Source: Halomonas lysinitropha
GTDB taxonomy: Bacteria > Pseudomonadota > Gammaproteobacteria > Pseudomonadales > Halomonadaceae
Assembly: GCF_902500215.1 (NCBI RefSeq)
Contig: NZ_CABVOU010000027.1
Coordinates: 1-64,000, forward strand
Length of the DNA: 64,000 nucleotides
Reading direction: 5' to 3'
This document shows, one piece after another, positions 1 to 9,403 of the stretch (its first letter is position 1; every line of letters begins with the position of its first letter). The position numbers and the translations under genes are program-made. The notes under the pieces were generated by a model. It made no database searches. It was not told the DNA's origin and saw only the letters and a list, made by a program, of their open reading frames with translations.

Positions 1-36
1 CTCCCTCCCGCTCCCGGCTCTTCACAGGGAGTGAAA

Positions 37-77
37 GCAAGGCGCCCCGCCTGCGAGTCACAGGCGGGGCGCCTTGC
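37..77. terminator. Terminator-like hairpin ending the preceding transcription unit
   Basis: A perfect 17-bp inverted repeat (37-53 against 61-77) encloses a 7-nt loop at 54-60. No run of T follows on either side, so it is terminator-like rather than a textbook intrinsic terminator. It probably closes a gene that ends just outside the left edge. The remaining leader, 78-353, shows no recognisable gene; it is AT-richer than its surroundings and must hold the promoter of the ABC operon, but no convincing -35/-10 pair was found. Confidence 0.55.
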
Positions 78-353
78 GTATGCACGGCAGCTGTCCCCCG
101 ATCACGGAATTCCTCAGTAATAGTTGTCTCACGACTTCCTCTTTTCATGTCAGTGAGTTAGCAGGAAAAAACGACGCTTTCTCACTGGTCTTGCCCCGTT
201 ATCGGCCGAAGCAGGACGACAAAATAGCCAGATTGGTTATTTCGCCAGGATGGTCGCGTTGCGGTGAATCAAGCCGTGGCACTAAGCTCCCCTGACCCTG
301 ACAAGCCCCTCCGGCGAGTCGGTGAGAGCAACTAAAACAAAGCAGGTGACAAC

Positions 354-1292
354 ATGTTCTACAAAACAGCGCTAGCGACCAGTGTCATGATTCTCTCCGC
401 GGGCCTTGCCCAGGCCGAGGAGTCCTACCGGATCGGCATCACCCAGAACAATGTCGGAGTCGACAGCTACCAGACGACCTATGAAAGCGCCTTCGAAGAG
501 GCCGCCGACGAGCTGGACAACGTGGAGGTCGTCGTTCTCGATGCCGGCGGCGATGTGGCCCGTCAGATCGGCCAGGTGCGCAACCTCATCCAGCAGCGTG
601 TCGATGCCATCATCATCTGGCCGACCAACGGTCAGGCGGTGATCCCGGCCATCCGCCAGGCCCACAAGGCCGGCATTCCTGTCGTGGTGACCAACTCCAA
701 GATCGCCGAGGCGGGCCTCGACTATATTGCGGCCTTCTCGGGCCCGGATAATGTCCAGCAGGGGCGCTCTTCTGCCGAGATGATGTGTGACGCCCTCGCT
801 GGTGAAGGTCAGATCGTTCAGGTCGCCGGACAGCCGGGGTACACGACGGCCATGGAGCGTGCCCAGGGCTTCGAGGAGCGTCTGGCCGAGGCGTGCCCCG
901 GGGTCGAACTCGTGGAGACCCAGCCCGCTGACTGGAACCGCGAGAAGGCGCAACGGGTCATGGAGAACTTCCTCACCAAATATGATGACATCGACGGCGT
1001 CTATGCCGGGGATGACAACATGGGTGTCGGTGCCCTGAATGCCGCCAAGAGCGCTGACCGCGCCGCAGAGATCGTGTTCATCGGTGCCACCAACTTCGCC
1101 GTGGGCTACGAAGCCATCGAACGTGGCGAGTACTACGGCTCCATCTACCAGTCACCGGTCGATGACGCCGAAGCGGCCCTACAGACCGCCCTCGACGTGC
1201 TGGCAGGAGAGGACGTGCCGAAGATGAACTTCTTCGAGACACCCAAGATCACCGCCGACAACCTGGCCGAATTCGACAAGCCCGTTTTCTGA
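354..1292 (+). CDS. Ribose-type ABC transporter substrate-binding protein
   Basis: Periplasmic type I binding protein of the RbsB-like Peripla_BP_4 family, 312 aa, which would deliver a small sugar or cyclic solute to the permeases downstream. Residues 1-21 form a signal peptide ending LAQA before EESYRIGITQ. The body has the alternating Rossmann pattern of the family, with VEVVVLDAGGD, a RNLIQQRVDAIIIWPTN stretch, and DGVYAGDDNMGVGALNA near residue 230. AGGTGA lies 6 bases before the ATG. It is the first gene of an importer set (binding protein, two permeases, tandem ATPase). The ligand cannot be read from sequence; the catabolic genes that follow suggest something other than ribose. Confidence 0.9.
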   Translation: MFYKTALATSVMILSAGLAQAEESYRIGITQNNVGVDSYQTTYESAFEEAADELDNVEVVVLDAGGDVARQIGQVRNLIQQRVDAIIIWPTNGQAVIPAIRQAHKAGIPVVVTNSKIAEAGLDYIAAFSGPDNVQQGRSSAEMMCDALAGEGQIVQVAGQPGYTTAMERAQGFEERLAEACPGVELVETQPADWNREKAQRVMENFLTKYDDIDGVYAGDDNMGVGALNAAKSADRAAEIVFIGATNFAVGYEAIERGEYYGSIYQSPVDDAEAALQTALDVLAGEDVPKMNFFETPKITADNLAEFDKPVF

Positions 1293-1308
1293 ATATCACT
1301 AGTCTCGG

Positions 1309-1329
1309 GGCACGAAGGGAACTCGTGCC
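1309..1329 (+). other. mRNA hairpin behind the binding-protein gene
   Basis: GGCACGA (1309-1315) and TCGTGCC (1323-1329) form a perfect 7-bp stem with a 7-nt loop, 17 bases after the binding-protein stop and without a T-run. Such stems commonly protect the abundant binding-protein mRNA from 3' decay or partly terminate transcription before the permease genes. The rest of the 240-bp gap (1293-1532) holds no convincing ORF. Confidence 0.45.
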
Positions 1330-1532
1330 ATTCCCGCGTCTCCCCAGGCCAATGGCTCCGTAGCGGTCGATGAAGGCCCTCGCGGAATACCGAAAACCAC
1401 ACTCCATTGGTCATGACGAATGGTCAGAATGTTCCTCGAATCGTTGGCATGTCTCAGGGCATGCAAACGGGGCGTCGAGGGCAACGGAGACGTCCTGGCC
1501 TTCAGTCAGTAGCGCCAATATAGGTGAGTATC

Positions 1533-2543
1533 ATGGCTTCTGTAGAACAAGGTAAACAAGCCATCATGCTGAATAAGAAGTATAAGACAGGTCTCCTGAA
1601 CTTTCTTTCCGCTCAGGGCATCCTGGTCTTCTTCCTAATCTGCATGTTTGCGTTCTCGCTGTTCTCCGAACAGTTTCTCTCCCAGTCAAACATCATGACA
1701 GTGGTCCGCCAGGCCTCGATCATCGGTATCATTGCCGTGGGCGTCACGGTGGTCATCATCGGCGGTAACCTGGATCTTTCCGTCGGATCGATGCTCTCCT
1801 TCTCGACGGTGCTGGTCGTCGATTTGCACGACAAGATTGGGCCGGCTGGGGCCATCATCCTGATGTTCGTCTTCACGCTGCTGATCGGGGCCGTCAACGG
1901 CTTCCTTATCGGCTTCATGAGGTTGAATTCACTGATCGTCACCCTGGCGATGCTGTCGGCGATCCAGGGGCTGGTGCTGATCTATAGTGGCGGGAAGAAC
2001 GTCGATATCGCCAACCAGAGCGACACCTGGTTCGCCTTTTTCGGGCGAGGCTATGTGCTGGGTATCGCGGTCCCGGTGATCCTCTTTGCCGTCCTGGCGG
2101 TCATCGTGCAGGTCGTCATGTCCTATACCAGCTATGGTCGGCGTATCTTTGCCGTCGGCGGCAACCCGGCCGCTGCCGTGTATTCCGGTATCCGCAAGAA
2201 CTGGTGCGTATTCAGTACCTATCTGATCTCGGCCTTCTGCGTGGCGTGTGCCGCCCTGGTGCTGGGCTCGCGGGTCATGGGTTCCCAGAATAACGTCGGG
2301 CAGGGCTACGAATTGCTGGTGCTGGCCGGAATCATCCTGGGGGGAACCAGCCTTTTGGGTGGAGCAGGGAGTATCTGGAAAACAATCATCGGGGTATTGA
2401 TTCTTGGCTTCATCCAGAATGGCCTGCTGCTTTTGGGGTATCCCTATTACACCCAATGGCTCGTCACCTGGGTGATCATCATCCTGGCGGTGTGGCTGGA
2501 CCTTGCCAACAAACGCAAGCGTCTGTTCACGACTCACTCCTGA
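1533..2543 (+). CDS. Ribose-type ABC transporter permease (first)
   Basis: Inner-membrane permease of the BPD_transp_2 (RbsC-like) family, 336 aa from the chosen start. Multiple hydrophobic segments are visible. The family signature GVTVVIIGGNLDLSVGS lies near residue 75, and the EAA-like region AVGGNPAAAVYSGI lies past residue 210. The ATG at 1533 is chosen because AGGTGA sits 5 bases upstream; a GTG at 1524 would overlap that site. It probably forms a heterodimeric pore with the next gene product. Confidence 0.88.
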   Translation: MASVEQGKQAIMLNKKYKTGLLNFLSAQGILVFFLICMFAFSLFSEQFLSQSNIMTVVRQASIIGIIAVGVTVVIIGGNLDLSVGSMLSFSTVLVVDLHDKIGPAGAIILMFVFTLLIGAVNGFLIGFMRLNSLIVTLAMLSAIQGLVLIYSGGKNVDIANQSDTWFAFFGRGYVLGIAVPVILFAVLAVIVQVVMSYTSYGRRIFAVGGNPAAAVYSGIRKNWCVFSTYLISAFCVACAALVLGSRVMGSQNNVGQGYELLVLAGIILGGTSLLGGAGSIWKTIIGVLILGFIQNGLLLLGYPYYTQWLVTWVIIILAVWLDLANKRKRLFTTHS

Positions 2544-2557
2544 ACCTGGTGATCAAC

Positions 2558-3517
2558 ATGATTAACATGAAGGATTTTCTAAAGGGCAGTGGCGTCATCC
2601 AGCCGATCTGGGTGTTTGTCATCGTCATTACCGTCTTCTTCAGCTTCATGTCGGAGTACTTTCTCTCGATCGGGAACCTGAGCAACATCCTGGTCCAGAC
2701 CTCGACCATCGGACTGATTGCCCTGGGCATGACCTACGTGATGATCAACGGCAACATCGACCTCTCGGTGGGCGCCGTCCTGGGGCTCGCGGCATCGTTG
2801 TCGGTCGGCCTCCAGGATTATGGCATCACCATCGCCGTCATCGCCGCTCTGACATCGGGCCTTGTCCTGGGCGCCATCAATGGCCTGATCGTCTGGAAGA
2901 CCGGCGTCAATGCCTTCATCGTGACCCTGGGGGCCATGATCGGTGTCCGCGGCCTCATCTTCGTCTACACCGAAGAGCAGTCCTTCTACGCTACCAATTT
3001 CGCCTTCTCCGACTTCGGGACCAGCTCGATCGGGCCGATCCCCGTGCTCGCCATCATCTTCCTCATCTGCACCCTAGTGATGCACCTGGTGCTGAAGAAG
3101 ACCGGCCATGGTCGCAATACCTTTGCCGTGGGGGGCAATCCCGAGGCCGCGCTCGATGCGGGCATCCGCATCGGCCGTCACATGATGATCAACTTCATCA
3201 TCGTGGGTTTCTTCGCCGCCCTCGCCGGTGTGCTGCTGGCGACCCAGATGGGGGCTGCCACGCCGAACCTGGGTCGTGACTACGAGCTCTGGACCATTAC
3301 GGCCGTGGTGCTCGGCGGCACCAAGCTGACCGGCGGGTTCGGCAGCATCACCGGCACCCTGGGCGGCGTGCTGGCCATCGGCATCCTGCGCAACGGCATG
3401 AACCTGATGCAGGTGCCGGCCTTCTACGTGCTGGTCATTCTCGGCGTCATCCTGATTTCAGTGCTGATCATCGACCAGCGGCTCAACGTCCATGCCAGCA
3501 AGGGAGTCAGCATATGA
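2558..3517 (+). CDS. Ribose-type ABC transporter permease (second)
   Basis: Second BPD_transp_2 permease, 319 aa, a paralogue of the preceding protein: it carries GMTYVMINGNIDLSVGA and AVGGNPEAALDAGIRIGR at matching positions. An in-frame extension back to 2456 would run into the preceding gene and gives a non-membrane, unlikely sequence. The ATG at 2558 follows TGGTGA at a good distance; ATG 2567 is an alternative. Only 14 bp separate it from the previous stop, and its own stop overlaps the ATPase start by 4 bp. Confidence 0.88.
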   Translation: MINMKDFLKGSGVIQPIWVFVIVITVFFSFMSEYFLSIGNLSNILVQTSTIGLIALGMTYVMINGNIDLSVGAVLGLAASLSVGLQDYGITIAVIAALTSGLVLGAINGLIVWKTGVNAFIVTLGAMIGVRGLIFVYTEEQSFYATNFAFSDFGTSSIGPIPVLAIIFLICTLVMHLVLKKTGHGRNTFAVGGNPEAALDAGIRIGRHMMINFIIVGFFAALAGVLLATQMGAATPNLGRDYELWTITAVVLGGTKLTGGFGSITGTLGGVLAIGILRNGMNLMQVPAFYVLVILGVILISVLIIDQRLNVHASKGVSI

Positions 3518-5088
3518 GCACTGCAGCCATGAACCGGAATCCCCCTCAAGCTGCGGATTCCTCGAGCCCCGTACTGTCATTGATCGATATCACCAAGAAG
3601 TTTCCGGGTGTGGTGGCCCTGAACCAGGTCAGCTTCGACGTCAGGGCGGGCGAGGTCCATGCCCTGCTGGGCGAGAACGGCGCCGGCAAGTCCACCCTGA
3701 TGAAGGTGTTGGCCGGCAAGCATCAGCCCAACGGGGGGAAGATCATCCTCGCGGGCGAGGAGAAGTCCTTCGAGAACCCCAAGCAGGCCAAGAAGAGCGG
3801 CATCGTGCTGATTCACCAGGAGCAGTCGCTGGTCCCCGAGATGTCGGTGGCGGAGAACATCTTCCTGGGCAGCCTGCCGCTGAAATGGGGCAACCGCGTC
3901 GACTGGAAGAAGCTGCATGCCGACAGCACCGAGATACTCGAGCGGCTCAAGTGCACCTTCAGCTCCCGCGACATGGTCAGCAACCTCTCCATCGCCAAGA
4001 AGCAGATGGTGGAGATCGCCCGGGCCCTGGTCTTCACGCCCCGGATCGTGGTCTTCGACGAGCCGACGGCATCACTGACCGATCACGAGAAGCCGGTGCT
4101 CTACGACATCATCCGCAACCTCCAGGAGCAGGGGGTCGGGATTGTCTATATCTCGCATCGCATGGACGAGATCTTCCACCTCTCCCAGCGCATCTCGGTC
4201 CTGCGTGACGGCGAGTACAACGGGACCCTGAATACGGCCGACACCAGCGAGGATGAGGTCACCAAGCTGATGATCGGCAGGACCCTCGAGCTCGATCATG
4301 CCAGCAAGCCGAAGGATTTCGGCGAGAACATGCTCGAGTTGCGCAACCTCACGGTCAATGGGGTCTTCGAGGATGTCAGCTTCAATGTCCGCAAGGGCGA
4401 GATCGTCGGCATGTACGGCCTGGTGGGGGCCGGGCGTTCGGAAGTCGCCGAGACCATCTTTGGCCTACGAAAGCCTTCGGGGGGCGAGATCCTGCTCGAC
4501 GGCAAGGTCGAATCGATCCGCTCCAGCCACGATGCAGTGCTCGAGGGGATCGCCCTGGTTCCGGAGGATCGCAAGGACCAGGGCCTGATTCTCGGCATGA
4601 ACTGTCGCGACAACATGACCCTCTCGGCACTTGGCTCTGTCTCCTCCATGGGCTTCATGAAGACCGGGGAAGAGAAGGTCGTCTACGACAAGTATCAGCA
4701 AGCGATGAAGATCAAGACGCCCAGCTGGCGACAGAAGGTCGGCAACCTCAGCGGCGGCAACCAGCAGAAGATCGTCATCGGCAAGTGGCTGCATACCCAT
4801 CCCAAGCTGCTGATCCTGGACGAGCCGACCCGCGGTATCGATGTGGGCTCCAAGGCCGAGATCCACGCACTGATCAAGGAGCTGGCCCGGTCGGGCTATG
4901 CGGTGCTGGTGATCTCCTCGGAAATGCCCGAGGTGCTGGGCGTCAGCAACCGGATCATCGCGATGTATGACGGCCGGGTGACGGCGGAATTCGACGGCGA
5001 TGCGGTCTCCGAGGACAAGCTGGTTCAGGCCATCACCGGGCAGTACGTCACGGATGCCAGCGGGCCTGTCCCCGCGGCCTCGGCCTGA
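3514..5088 (+). CDS. Ribose-type ABC transporter tandem ATPase
   Basis: RbsA/MglA-like ATPase, 524 aa, with two nucleotide-binding domains in one chain. The N-terminal domain has Walker A GENGAGKST and Walker B VVFDEPTASL. The C-terminal domain has a degenerate Walker A (GLVGAGRSE) with an intact LSGGNQQK signature and LLILDEPTRGID, the usual asymmetry in this family. The start overlaps the permease stop as ATGA. It energises import by the two upstream permeases. Confidence 0.92.
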   Translation: MSTAAMNRNPPQAADSSSPVLSLIDITKKFPGVVALNQVSFDVRAGEVHALLGENGAGKSTLMKVLAGKHQPNGGKIILAGEEKSFENPKQAKKSGIVLIHQEQSLVPEMSVAENIFLGSLPLKWGNRVDWKKLHADSTEILERLKCTFSSRDMVSNLSIAKKQMVEIARALVFTPRIVVFDEPTASLTDHEKPVLYDIIRNLQEQGVGIVYISHRMDEIFHLSQRISVLRDGEYNGTLNTADTSEDEVTKLMIGRTLELDHASKPKDFGENMLELRNLTVNGVFEDVSFNVRKGEIVGMYGLVGAGRSEVAETIFGLRKPSGGEILLDGKVESIRSSHDAVLEGIALVPEDRKDQGLILGMNCRDNMTLSALGSVSSMGFMKTGEEKVVYDKYQQAMKIKTPSWRQKVGNLSGGNQQKIVIGKWLHTHPKLLILDEPTRGIDVGSKAEIHALIKELARSGYAVLVISSEMPEVLGVSNRIIAMYDGRVTAEFDGDAVSEDKLVQAITGQYVTDASGPVPAASA

Positions 5089-5141
5089 CGGGGCAATGCG
5101 TCCCGCGCCTGACCTTCCCACGCAATCACGAGGACACCACC

Positions 5142-6221
5142 ATGATGCCCTTTATTTACAATGGCTTGCCGTCTCGCGTCATCTTCGGCCAGGGAACCCT
5201 GTCCCGACTCGCCGACGAGGTCCGTGAGCTGGGCTGCCACCGGGCACTCGTCCTGGCAACGCTCGAGCAGGCAGGCCAGGCCCGCGAGGTGCTCGCCCAG
5301 CTGGGCGAGCTCGGCGCCGGCCTCTTCGCCGAGGCCAGGATGCACACCCCTGTCGAGGTGACCGACGCGGCGATGCGCCACCTGGAAGAACTCGAGGCGG
5401 ACTGCACCGTGGCCATCGGCGGCGGTTCCACCATCGGGCTCGGCAAGGCCATCGCCCTGCGGACCGGCCTGCCCCAGGTGGCGATCCCCACGACCTATGC
5501 GGGCTCCGAGATGACGCCGATCCTCGGGGAAACCCGGGACGGCCTCAAGACGACCCAGCGCACCCTTGAGGTACTGCCCGAGGTGGTGATCTATGACGTT
5601 GAGCTGACGTTGGGTCTGCCGGTCGGCATGTCCGGTACCAGTGGCATCAATGCCATCGCCCATGCGGTGGAGGCGCTCTACGCCAAGGACCGCAACCCGG
5701 TGGTCTCGCTGATGGCGGAGGAGGGCATCGCGGCCCTGTCGCGCAGCCTGCCGCGGATCGCCCAGGAACCGGCCAACCAGACCGCGCGCTCGGATGCCCT
5801 TTATGGCGCCTGGTTGTGCGGTGCCTGCCTCGGCTCCGTCGGGATGTCGCTGCATCACAAGCTCTGCCACACCCTGGGTGGCTCCTTCGACCTGCCCCAT
5901 GCCGAGACCCATACCATCGTGCTGCCCCACGCCGTGGCCTACAACGCCGGCGCTGCCCCGGAGGCGATGTCCCGCATCGCCCGGGCGCTGGGCAGCGACG
6001 ATGCGGCCGGGGGGCTCCATGATCTGGCGCGTGCCGTGGGGGCCCCCCTGGCCCTGGCCGACATCGGCCTGCAGGCGAGCGATATCGATCGGGCGACCCA
6101 GATCGCCACGAGCAATCCCTACTGGAATCCACGCGAGATCGAGGCCGACGGCATCCATCGCCTCTTGAGCGATGCCCATGCAGGCCGTCGCCCGACCTCA
6201 AGGGAGGTTACCGACGCATGA
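5142..6221 (+). CDS. Maleylacetate reductase (iron-type alcohol dehydrogenase family)
   Basis: 359 aa. Reduces maleylacetate to 3-oxoadipate with NAD(P)H, the step after hydroxyquinol ring cleavage. The start MMPFIYNGLPSRVIFGQGTL and the central GGGSTIGLGKAIALRTGLP followed by PTTYAGSEMTPI are typical of the maleylacetate reductase branch, and the C-terminal half carries LHHKLCHTLGGSFDLPHAETH. It follows the importer ATPase by 53 bp and overlaps the next gene by 4 bp, so importer and catabolic genes look like one operon. The dioxygenase three genes on supplies the expected partner step, which strengthens the call over a generic alcohol dehydrogenase. Confidence 0.87.
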   Translation: MMPFIYNGLPSRVIFGQGTLSRLADEVRELGCHRALVLATLEQAGQAREVLAQLGELGAGLFAEARMHTPVEVTDAAMRHLEELEADCTVAIGGGSTIGLGKAIALRTGLPQVAIPTTYAGSEMTPILGETRDGLKTTQRTLEVLPEVVIYDVELTLGLPVGMSGTSGINAIAHAVEALYAKDRNPVVSLMAEEGIAALSRSLPRIAQEPANQTARSDALYGAWLCGACLGSVGMSLHHKLCHTLGGSFDLPHAETHTIVLPHAVAYNAGAAPEAMSRIARALGSDDAAGGLHDLARAVGAPLALADIGLQASDIDRATQIATSNPYWNPREIEADGIHRLLSDAHAGRRPTSREVTDA

Positions 6222-7582
6222 AGACACTGCTGACCCATGCCACCGTAGTGACCATGGACCCCGAGATCGGCGATCTGGCCGATGGCCAGGTACTGGTGGA
6301 AGATGATCGTATCCTGGCGGTTGGCCATGACCTGCCGTCCGAGGGGGCCGAGGTGGTCGACTGTCAGGGTGGCATCCTGATCCCCGGGCTGGTCAATGCC
6401 CATATGCATACCTGGCAGACGGCCCTGCGCGGCGTTGCCGCCAACTGGACGCTGCTCGAGTACTTCGGCCATGTGCATCGCGGGCTGGCGACCCTGTTCA
6501 GCCCTGATGACATCCATATCGCCACCCGGATGGGCGCGCTCAACCAGCTCAACTGCGGTACCACCACCCTGGGTGACTGGTGCCATAACAACCCCACGCC
6601 CGAGCATACCGATGCGGCGATTCGCGGGCTCGAGGAGTCCGGTATCCGGGCACTGTTCTTCCATGGCTCGCCCAAGCCGGACCCCAAGCCGGGCCAGCCG
6701 CACTTCAGCGAGATTCCCCATCCCCGCGGCGAGGTCGAGCGGCTGCTCGCCGGCTCATTGGGCGAGCGCGAGGGGCGCGTGACCCTAGGCCTGGCGATCC
6801 TCGGGCCGCACTACTCCACCCTCGATGTCACCCTGCACGATTTCAAACTGGCCAAGGAGTTCGGTCTGGTGGCCTCGATGCACCAGGGCGGCGGCAAGGC
6901 GGTTACCCCCGGTGGCTGGGATGTGATCGAGGAGCAGGGACTCCTGGGGCCGGACATCAACATCGTGCACGGGCAGAGCCTGGATGACGGACAACTGGCC
7001 AGGTTCTGCGAGAAGGGGGTGACCTTCTCCATCGCGCCCGAGAACGAGATGACCCAGGGGCACGGATTCCCGATCACCGGCCACGTTCGCCGACACGGCG
7101 GCGTCGTCTCCCTGGGGGTGGATCTCGAATCGGTGATCTCCGGGGACATGTTCACGGTGGCGCGGATGGCGCTGGGCATGCAGCGCTCGCTGGACAACGA
7201 TGTCTCGCGGCGCGAGCAGGGCACCATTCCCGACACCTCGACCATCCGCACCCGCGAGGCGCTTCAGTGGATCACCCTCGATGGTGCCCGCGCCCTCGGA
7301 CTCGAGGAGCGCATCGGCAGCCTGACGCCGGGCAAGCAGGCCGACATCGTGCTGCTCGACAGCAGCGGGCTGAACATGCAGCCGGTCAACGACCCGGTTT
7401 CGGCCGTGGTCATGCAGGCGAGCCTCGCCAACATCGACAGCGTCATGGTGGCGGGAGAGTTCCACAAGCGACACGGCAAGCTGCTGGCGGACGTCGAGGA
7501 GGGGATCAGCCAGCTGGCAGCCTCCGGTCACCGCATCTACGCCGAGCTTCAGTCACGCCAACAAGAAGGGGCGTCACAATGA
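6218..7582 (+). CDS. Amidohydrolase-family protein (chlorohydrolase/deaminase branch)
   Basis: 454 aa metal-dependent hydrolase of the AtzA/TrzN/SsnA/8-oxoguanine deaminase branch. Predicted metal ligands are visible: H62 and H64 in NAHMHTWQ, H222 in SMHQGG, H251 in IVHGQSLDD and D302 in LGVDLESV. The C-terminal beta sandwich has GSLTPGKQADIVLLD. Family members deaminate or dehalogenate N-heterocycles or open cyclic amides. The substrate here is unknown, but its place inside a hydroxyquinol operon suggests removal of an amino group or hydrolysis of a ring or side chain before or after cleavage. ATGA overlap with the maleylacetate reductase stop, and GTCACAATGA coupling to the next gene. Confidence 0.82.
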   Translation: MKTLLTHATVVTMDPEIGDLADGQVLVEDDRILAVGHDLPSEGAEVVDCQGGILIPGLVNAHMHTWQTALRGVAANWTLLEYFGHVHRGLATLFSPDDIHIATRMGALNQLNCGTTTLGDWCHNNPTPEHTDAAIRGLEESGIRALFFHGSPKPDPKPGQPHFSEIPHPRGEVERLLAGSLGEREGRVTLGLAILGPHYSTLDVTLHDFKLAKEFGLVASMHQGGGKAVTPGGWDVIEEQGLLGPDINIVHGQSLDDGQLARFCEKGVTFSIAPENEMTQGHGFPITGHVRRHGGVVSLGVDLESVISGDMFTVARMALGMQRSLDNDVSRREQGTIPDTSTIRTREALQWITLDGARALGLEERIGSLTPGKQADIVLLDSSGLNMQPVNDPVSAVVMQASLANIDSVMVAGEFHKRHGKLLADVEEGISQLAASGHRIYAELQSRQQEGASQ

Positions 7583-8481
7583 CAACCACCACCAAGGTAG
7601 CCTGGATTGGCCTCGGCAAGCTGGGCTTGCCCATGGCGACGCGGATCGCCGCCGCCGGCTATCCCGTACAGGGGTTCGATCTCAGCGCCGAGCGGACAGC
7701 GCTGGCCGAGCAGTCCGGCATCACGGCACACGATGACCTGGCCTCCGCCGTGGAAGGTTGTGGCCTGGTGTTCGTGTCGATTCCCGATGACCGGGCGCTG
7801 CTGGGCCTGATGCTGGAGAGCGGCCAGCTGCTGGCGAAGCTGGCGTCGGGGAGCGTGCTGGTCGAGACCAGCACCGTCAGCATCGAGGCCTCAGCCAGGG
7901 TGGCCGCGGCCGCCGAGGAGCGCGGTATTGCCTATCTGCGCAGCCCGGTGTCGGGCAACCCGGTCGCCGCCGAGTCCGGCACCCTGTCGGCCATGGTCTC
8001 CGGTCCGCGCGAGGCGCTGGAAGACGCTGTGCCCGTGATGGCCACCTTCACCAAGGCCCAGTACTGGCTCGGGGACGAGGAACAGGCACGCTACGCCAAG
8101 CTGGCGATCAACCTGATGATCGCGGTGAGCGCTGGGATGATGGGCGAGGCCCTGGCGATGGCGCGCAAGGGCAACATCGGCTGGGAGGCGATGCTGGACC
8201 TCATGGCCGACAGTGCCGTGGGCTCGCCGATGGTCAAGTACAAGACCCAGCCGCTGAAGGAGCGTGATTTCACCTCCACCTTCTCGGCCGCCCAGATGGC
8301 CAAGGACCTGGACCTGATCCTCGGCTGTGCCCACGGCGACGGTGTTGCCGTTCCCCTGGCCGCCCAGATGCGCGAGGCCTACAGCTCGCTGATCGGCACG
8401 GGGCACGGTGAGGATGACTACATCGCCGCGATCCACCACACCGAGCGCCTCTCCGGGCTGCCGGCCATCGAGAGGAAATGA
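7579..8481 (+). CDS. NAD(P)-dependent beta-hydroxyacid dehydrogenase (3-HIBADH family)
   Basis: 300 aa oxidoreductase of the 3-hydroxyisobutyrate/tartronate-semialdehyde dehydrogenase family. The N-terminal Rossmann motif is WIGLGKLGLPMA, the substrate loop is SPVSGNPVAAESGTLSAMVSG, and the catalytic-lysine segment is YAKLAINLMIAVSAGMMGEA. The ATG at 7579 overlaps the previous stop by 4 bp; an in-frame extension to 7267 lies wholly inside the amidohydrolase gene and is rejected. It would oxidise or reduce a hydroxy acid/semialdehyde intermediate; which one is not evident. Confidence 0.85.
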   Translation: MTTTTKVAWIGLGKLGLPMATRIAAAGYPVQGFDLSAERTALAEQSGITAHDDLASAVEGCGLVFVSIPDDRALLGLMLESGQLLAKLASGSVLVETSTVSIEASARVAAAAEERGIAYLRSPVSGNPVAAESGTLSAMVSGPREALEDAVPVMATFTKAQYWLGDEEQARYAKLAINLMIAVSAGMMGEALAMARKGNIGWEAMLDLMADSAVGSPMVKYKTQPLKERDFTSTFSAAQMAKDLDLILGCAHGDGVAVPLAAQMREAYSSLIGTGHGEDDYIAAIHHTERLSGLPAIERK

Positions 8482-8484
8482 CCC

Positions 8485-9348
8485 ATGCGAAATCTCAATG
8501 CAGAGAACATCACGGATGCCGTGATCGAGCAGTTCGCCGGCTGCAGTGACGAACGCCTGAAGAGCATACTGAACAGCCTGGTCACCCACCTGCATGGCTT
8601 CCTGCGGGAGGTCGAGCCCACCGAACAGGAGTGGACCCAGGCCATCGACTTCCTGACCCGCACCGGGCAGATGTGCGACGACAAGCGCCAGGAGTTCATC
8701 CTGCTCTCCGACACCCTGGGCGTGACGATGCTGGTCGATGCCCTCAATCACCAGACCTCGGACCCCATGGTGTCGGAAAGTACGGTGCTGGGTCCCTTCT
8801 ATGTCGCCGACCCGCCCGAGGCTGCCCAGGGCGAGTCGATCGACTGGAACGTCGAGGGTGAACCCTTCTTCGTGGAGGGGCGGGTGCATGACGGGCGTGG
8901 CGAGCCGCTGGCCAATGTCGTCATCGATGTCTGGCAGTCGGACAGCGAAGGCTTCTACGACGTCCAGAAGGAGCTCGAGAGTGCCTCGCTGCGGGCCCGA
9001 TTCACCACCGACGACCTGGGGCGCTATGCCTTCTGGACGGTGACCCCTTCACCCTATCCGATTCCCACCGACGGCCCCGTCGGCAAGATGCTGGAGATCA
9101 CCGGTCGCCATCCCTACCGGCCCGCCCATGTGCACTTCATGCTGATGGCCGAGGGCTACGAGACCCTGGTGACCCAGGTCTTCGCCGAGGACGACCCCTA
9201 TCTCGACTCCGACGCCGTCTTCGGCGTCAAGGATTCCCTGGTCAGGGAGTACGAGTTGCTGCCGCCGGGAAGAGCACCGGATGGACGGTCGATGGAAGTC
9301 CCCTTCCGCCATCTGACATACGACTTCGGCCTCAAGGCGAGCCGCTAG
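8485..9348 (+). CDS. Hydroxyquinol 1,2-dioxygenase (intradiol dioxygenase)
   Basis: 287 aa non-haem Fe(III) enzyme that opens hydroxyquinol (1,2,4-trihydroxybenzene) to maleylacetate. The N-terminal dimerisation domain covers about residues 1-95; the catalytic domain follows GPFYVADPPE. Iron ligands are Y158 (EGFYDV), Y191 (PSPYPIP), H215 and H217 (PAHVHF). The 33- and 24-residue spacings between them match those I recall for hydroxyquinol 1,2-dioxygenase rather than the longer 36-residue first spacing of catechol enzymes. Encoding maleylacetate reductase in the same operon supports hydroxyquinol over catechol. It starts 3 bp after the preceding stop. Confidence 0.85.
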   Translation: MRNLNAENITDAVIEQFAGCSDERLKSILNSLVTHLHGFLREVEPTEQEWTQAIDFLTRTGQMCDDKRQEFILLSDTLGVTMLVDALNHQTSDPMVSESTVLGPFYVADPPEAAQGESIDWNVEGEPFFVEGRVHDGRGEPLANVVIDVWQSDSEGFYDVQKELESASLRARFTTDDLGRYAFWTVTPSPYPIPTDGPVGKMLEITGRHPYRPAHVHFMLMAEGYETLVTQVFAEDDPYLDSDAVFGVKDSLVREYELLPPGRAPDGRSMEVPFRHLTYDFGLKASR

Positions 9349-9403
9349 TCGCATCGCAAGACGAAACCATCCAGCAACCACCATCCAGCAAGAGGAAAGC
9401 GAC

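Noticed and set aside
7267..7578. Long N-terminal extension of the beta-hydroxyacid dehydrogenase
   Set aside because: The extension lies inside the amidohydrolase gene; the Rossmann motif needs to be close to the N-terminus and the ATG at 7579 shows ATGA coupling.
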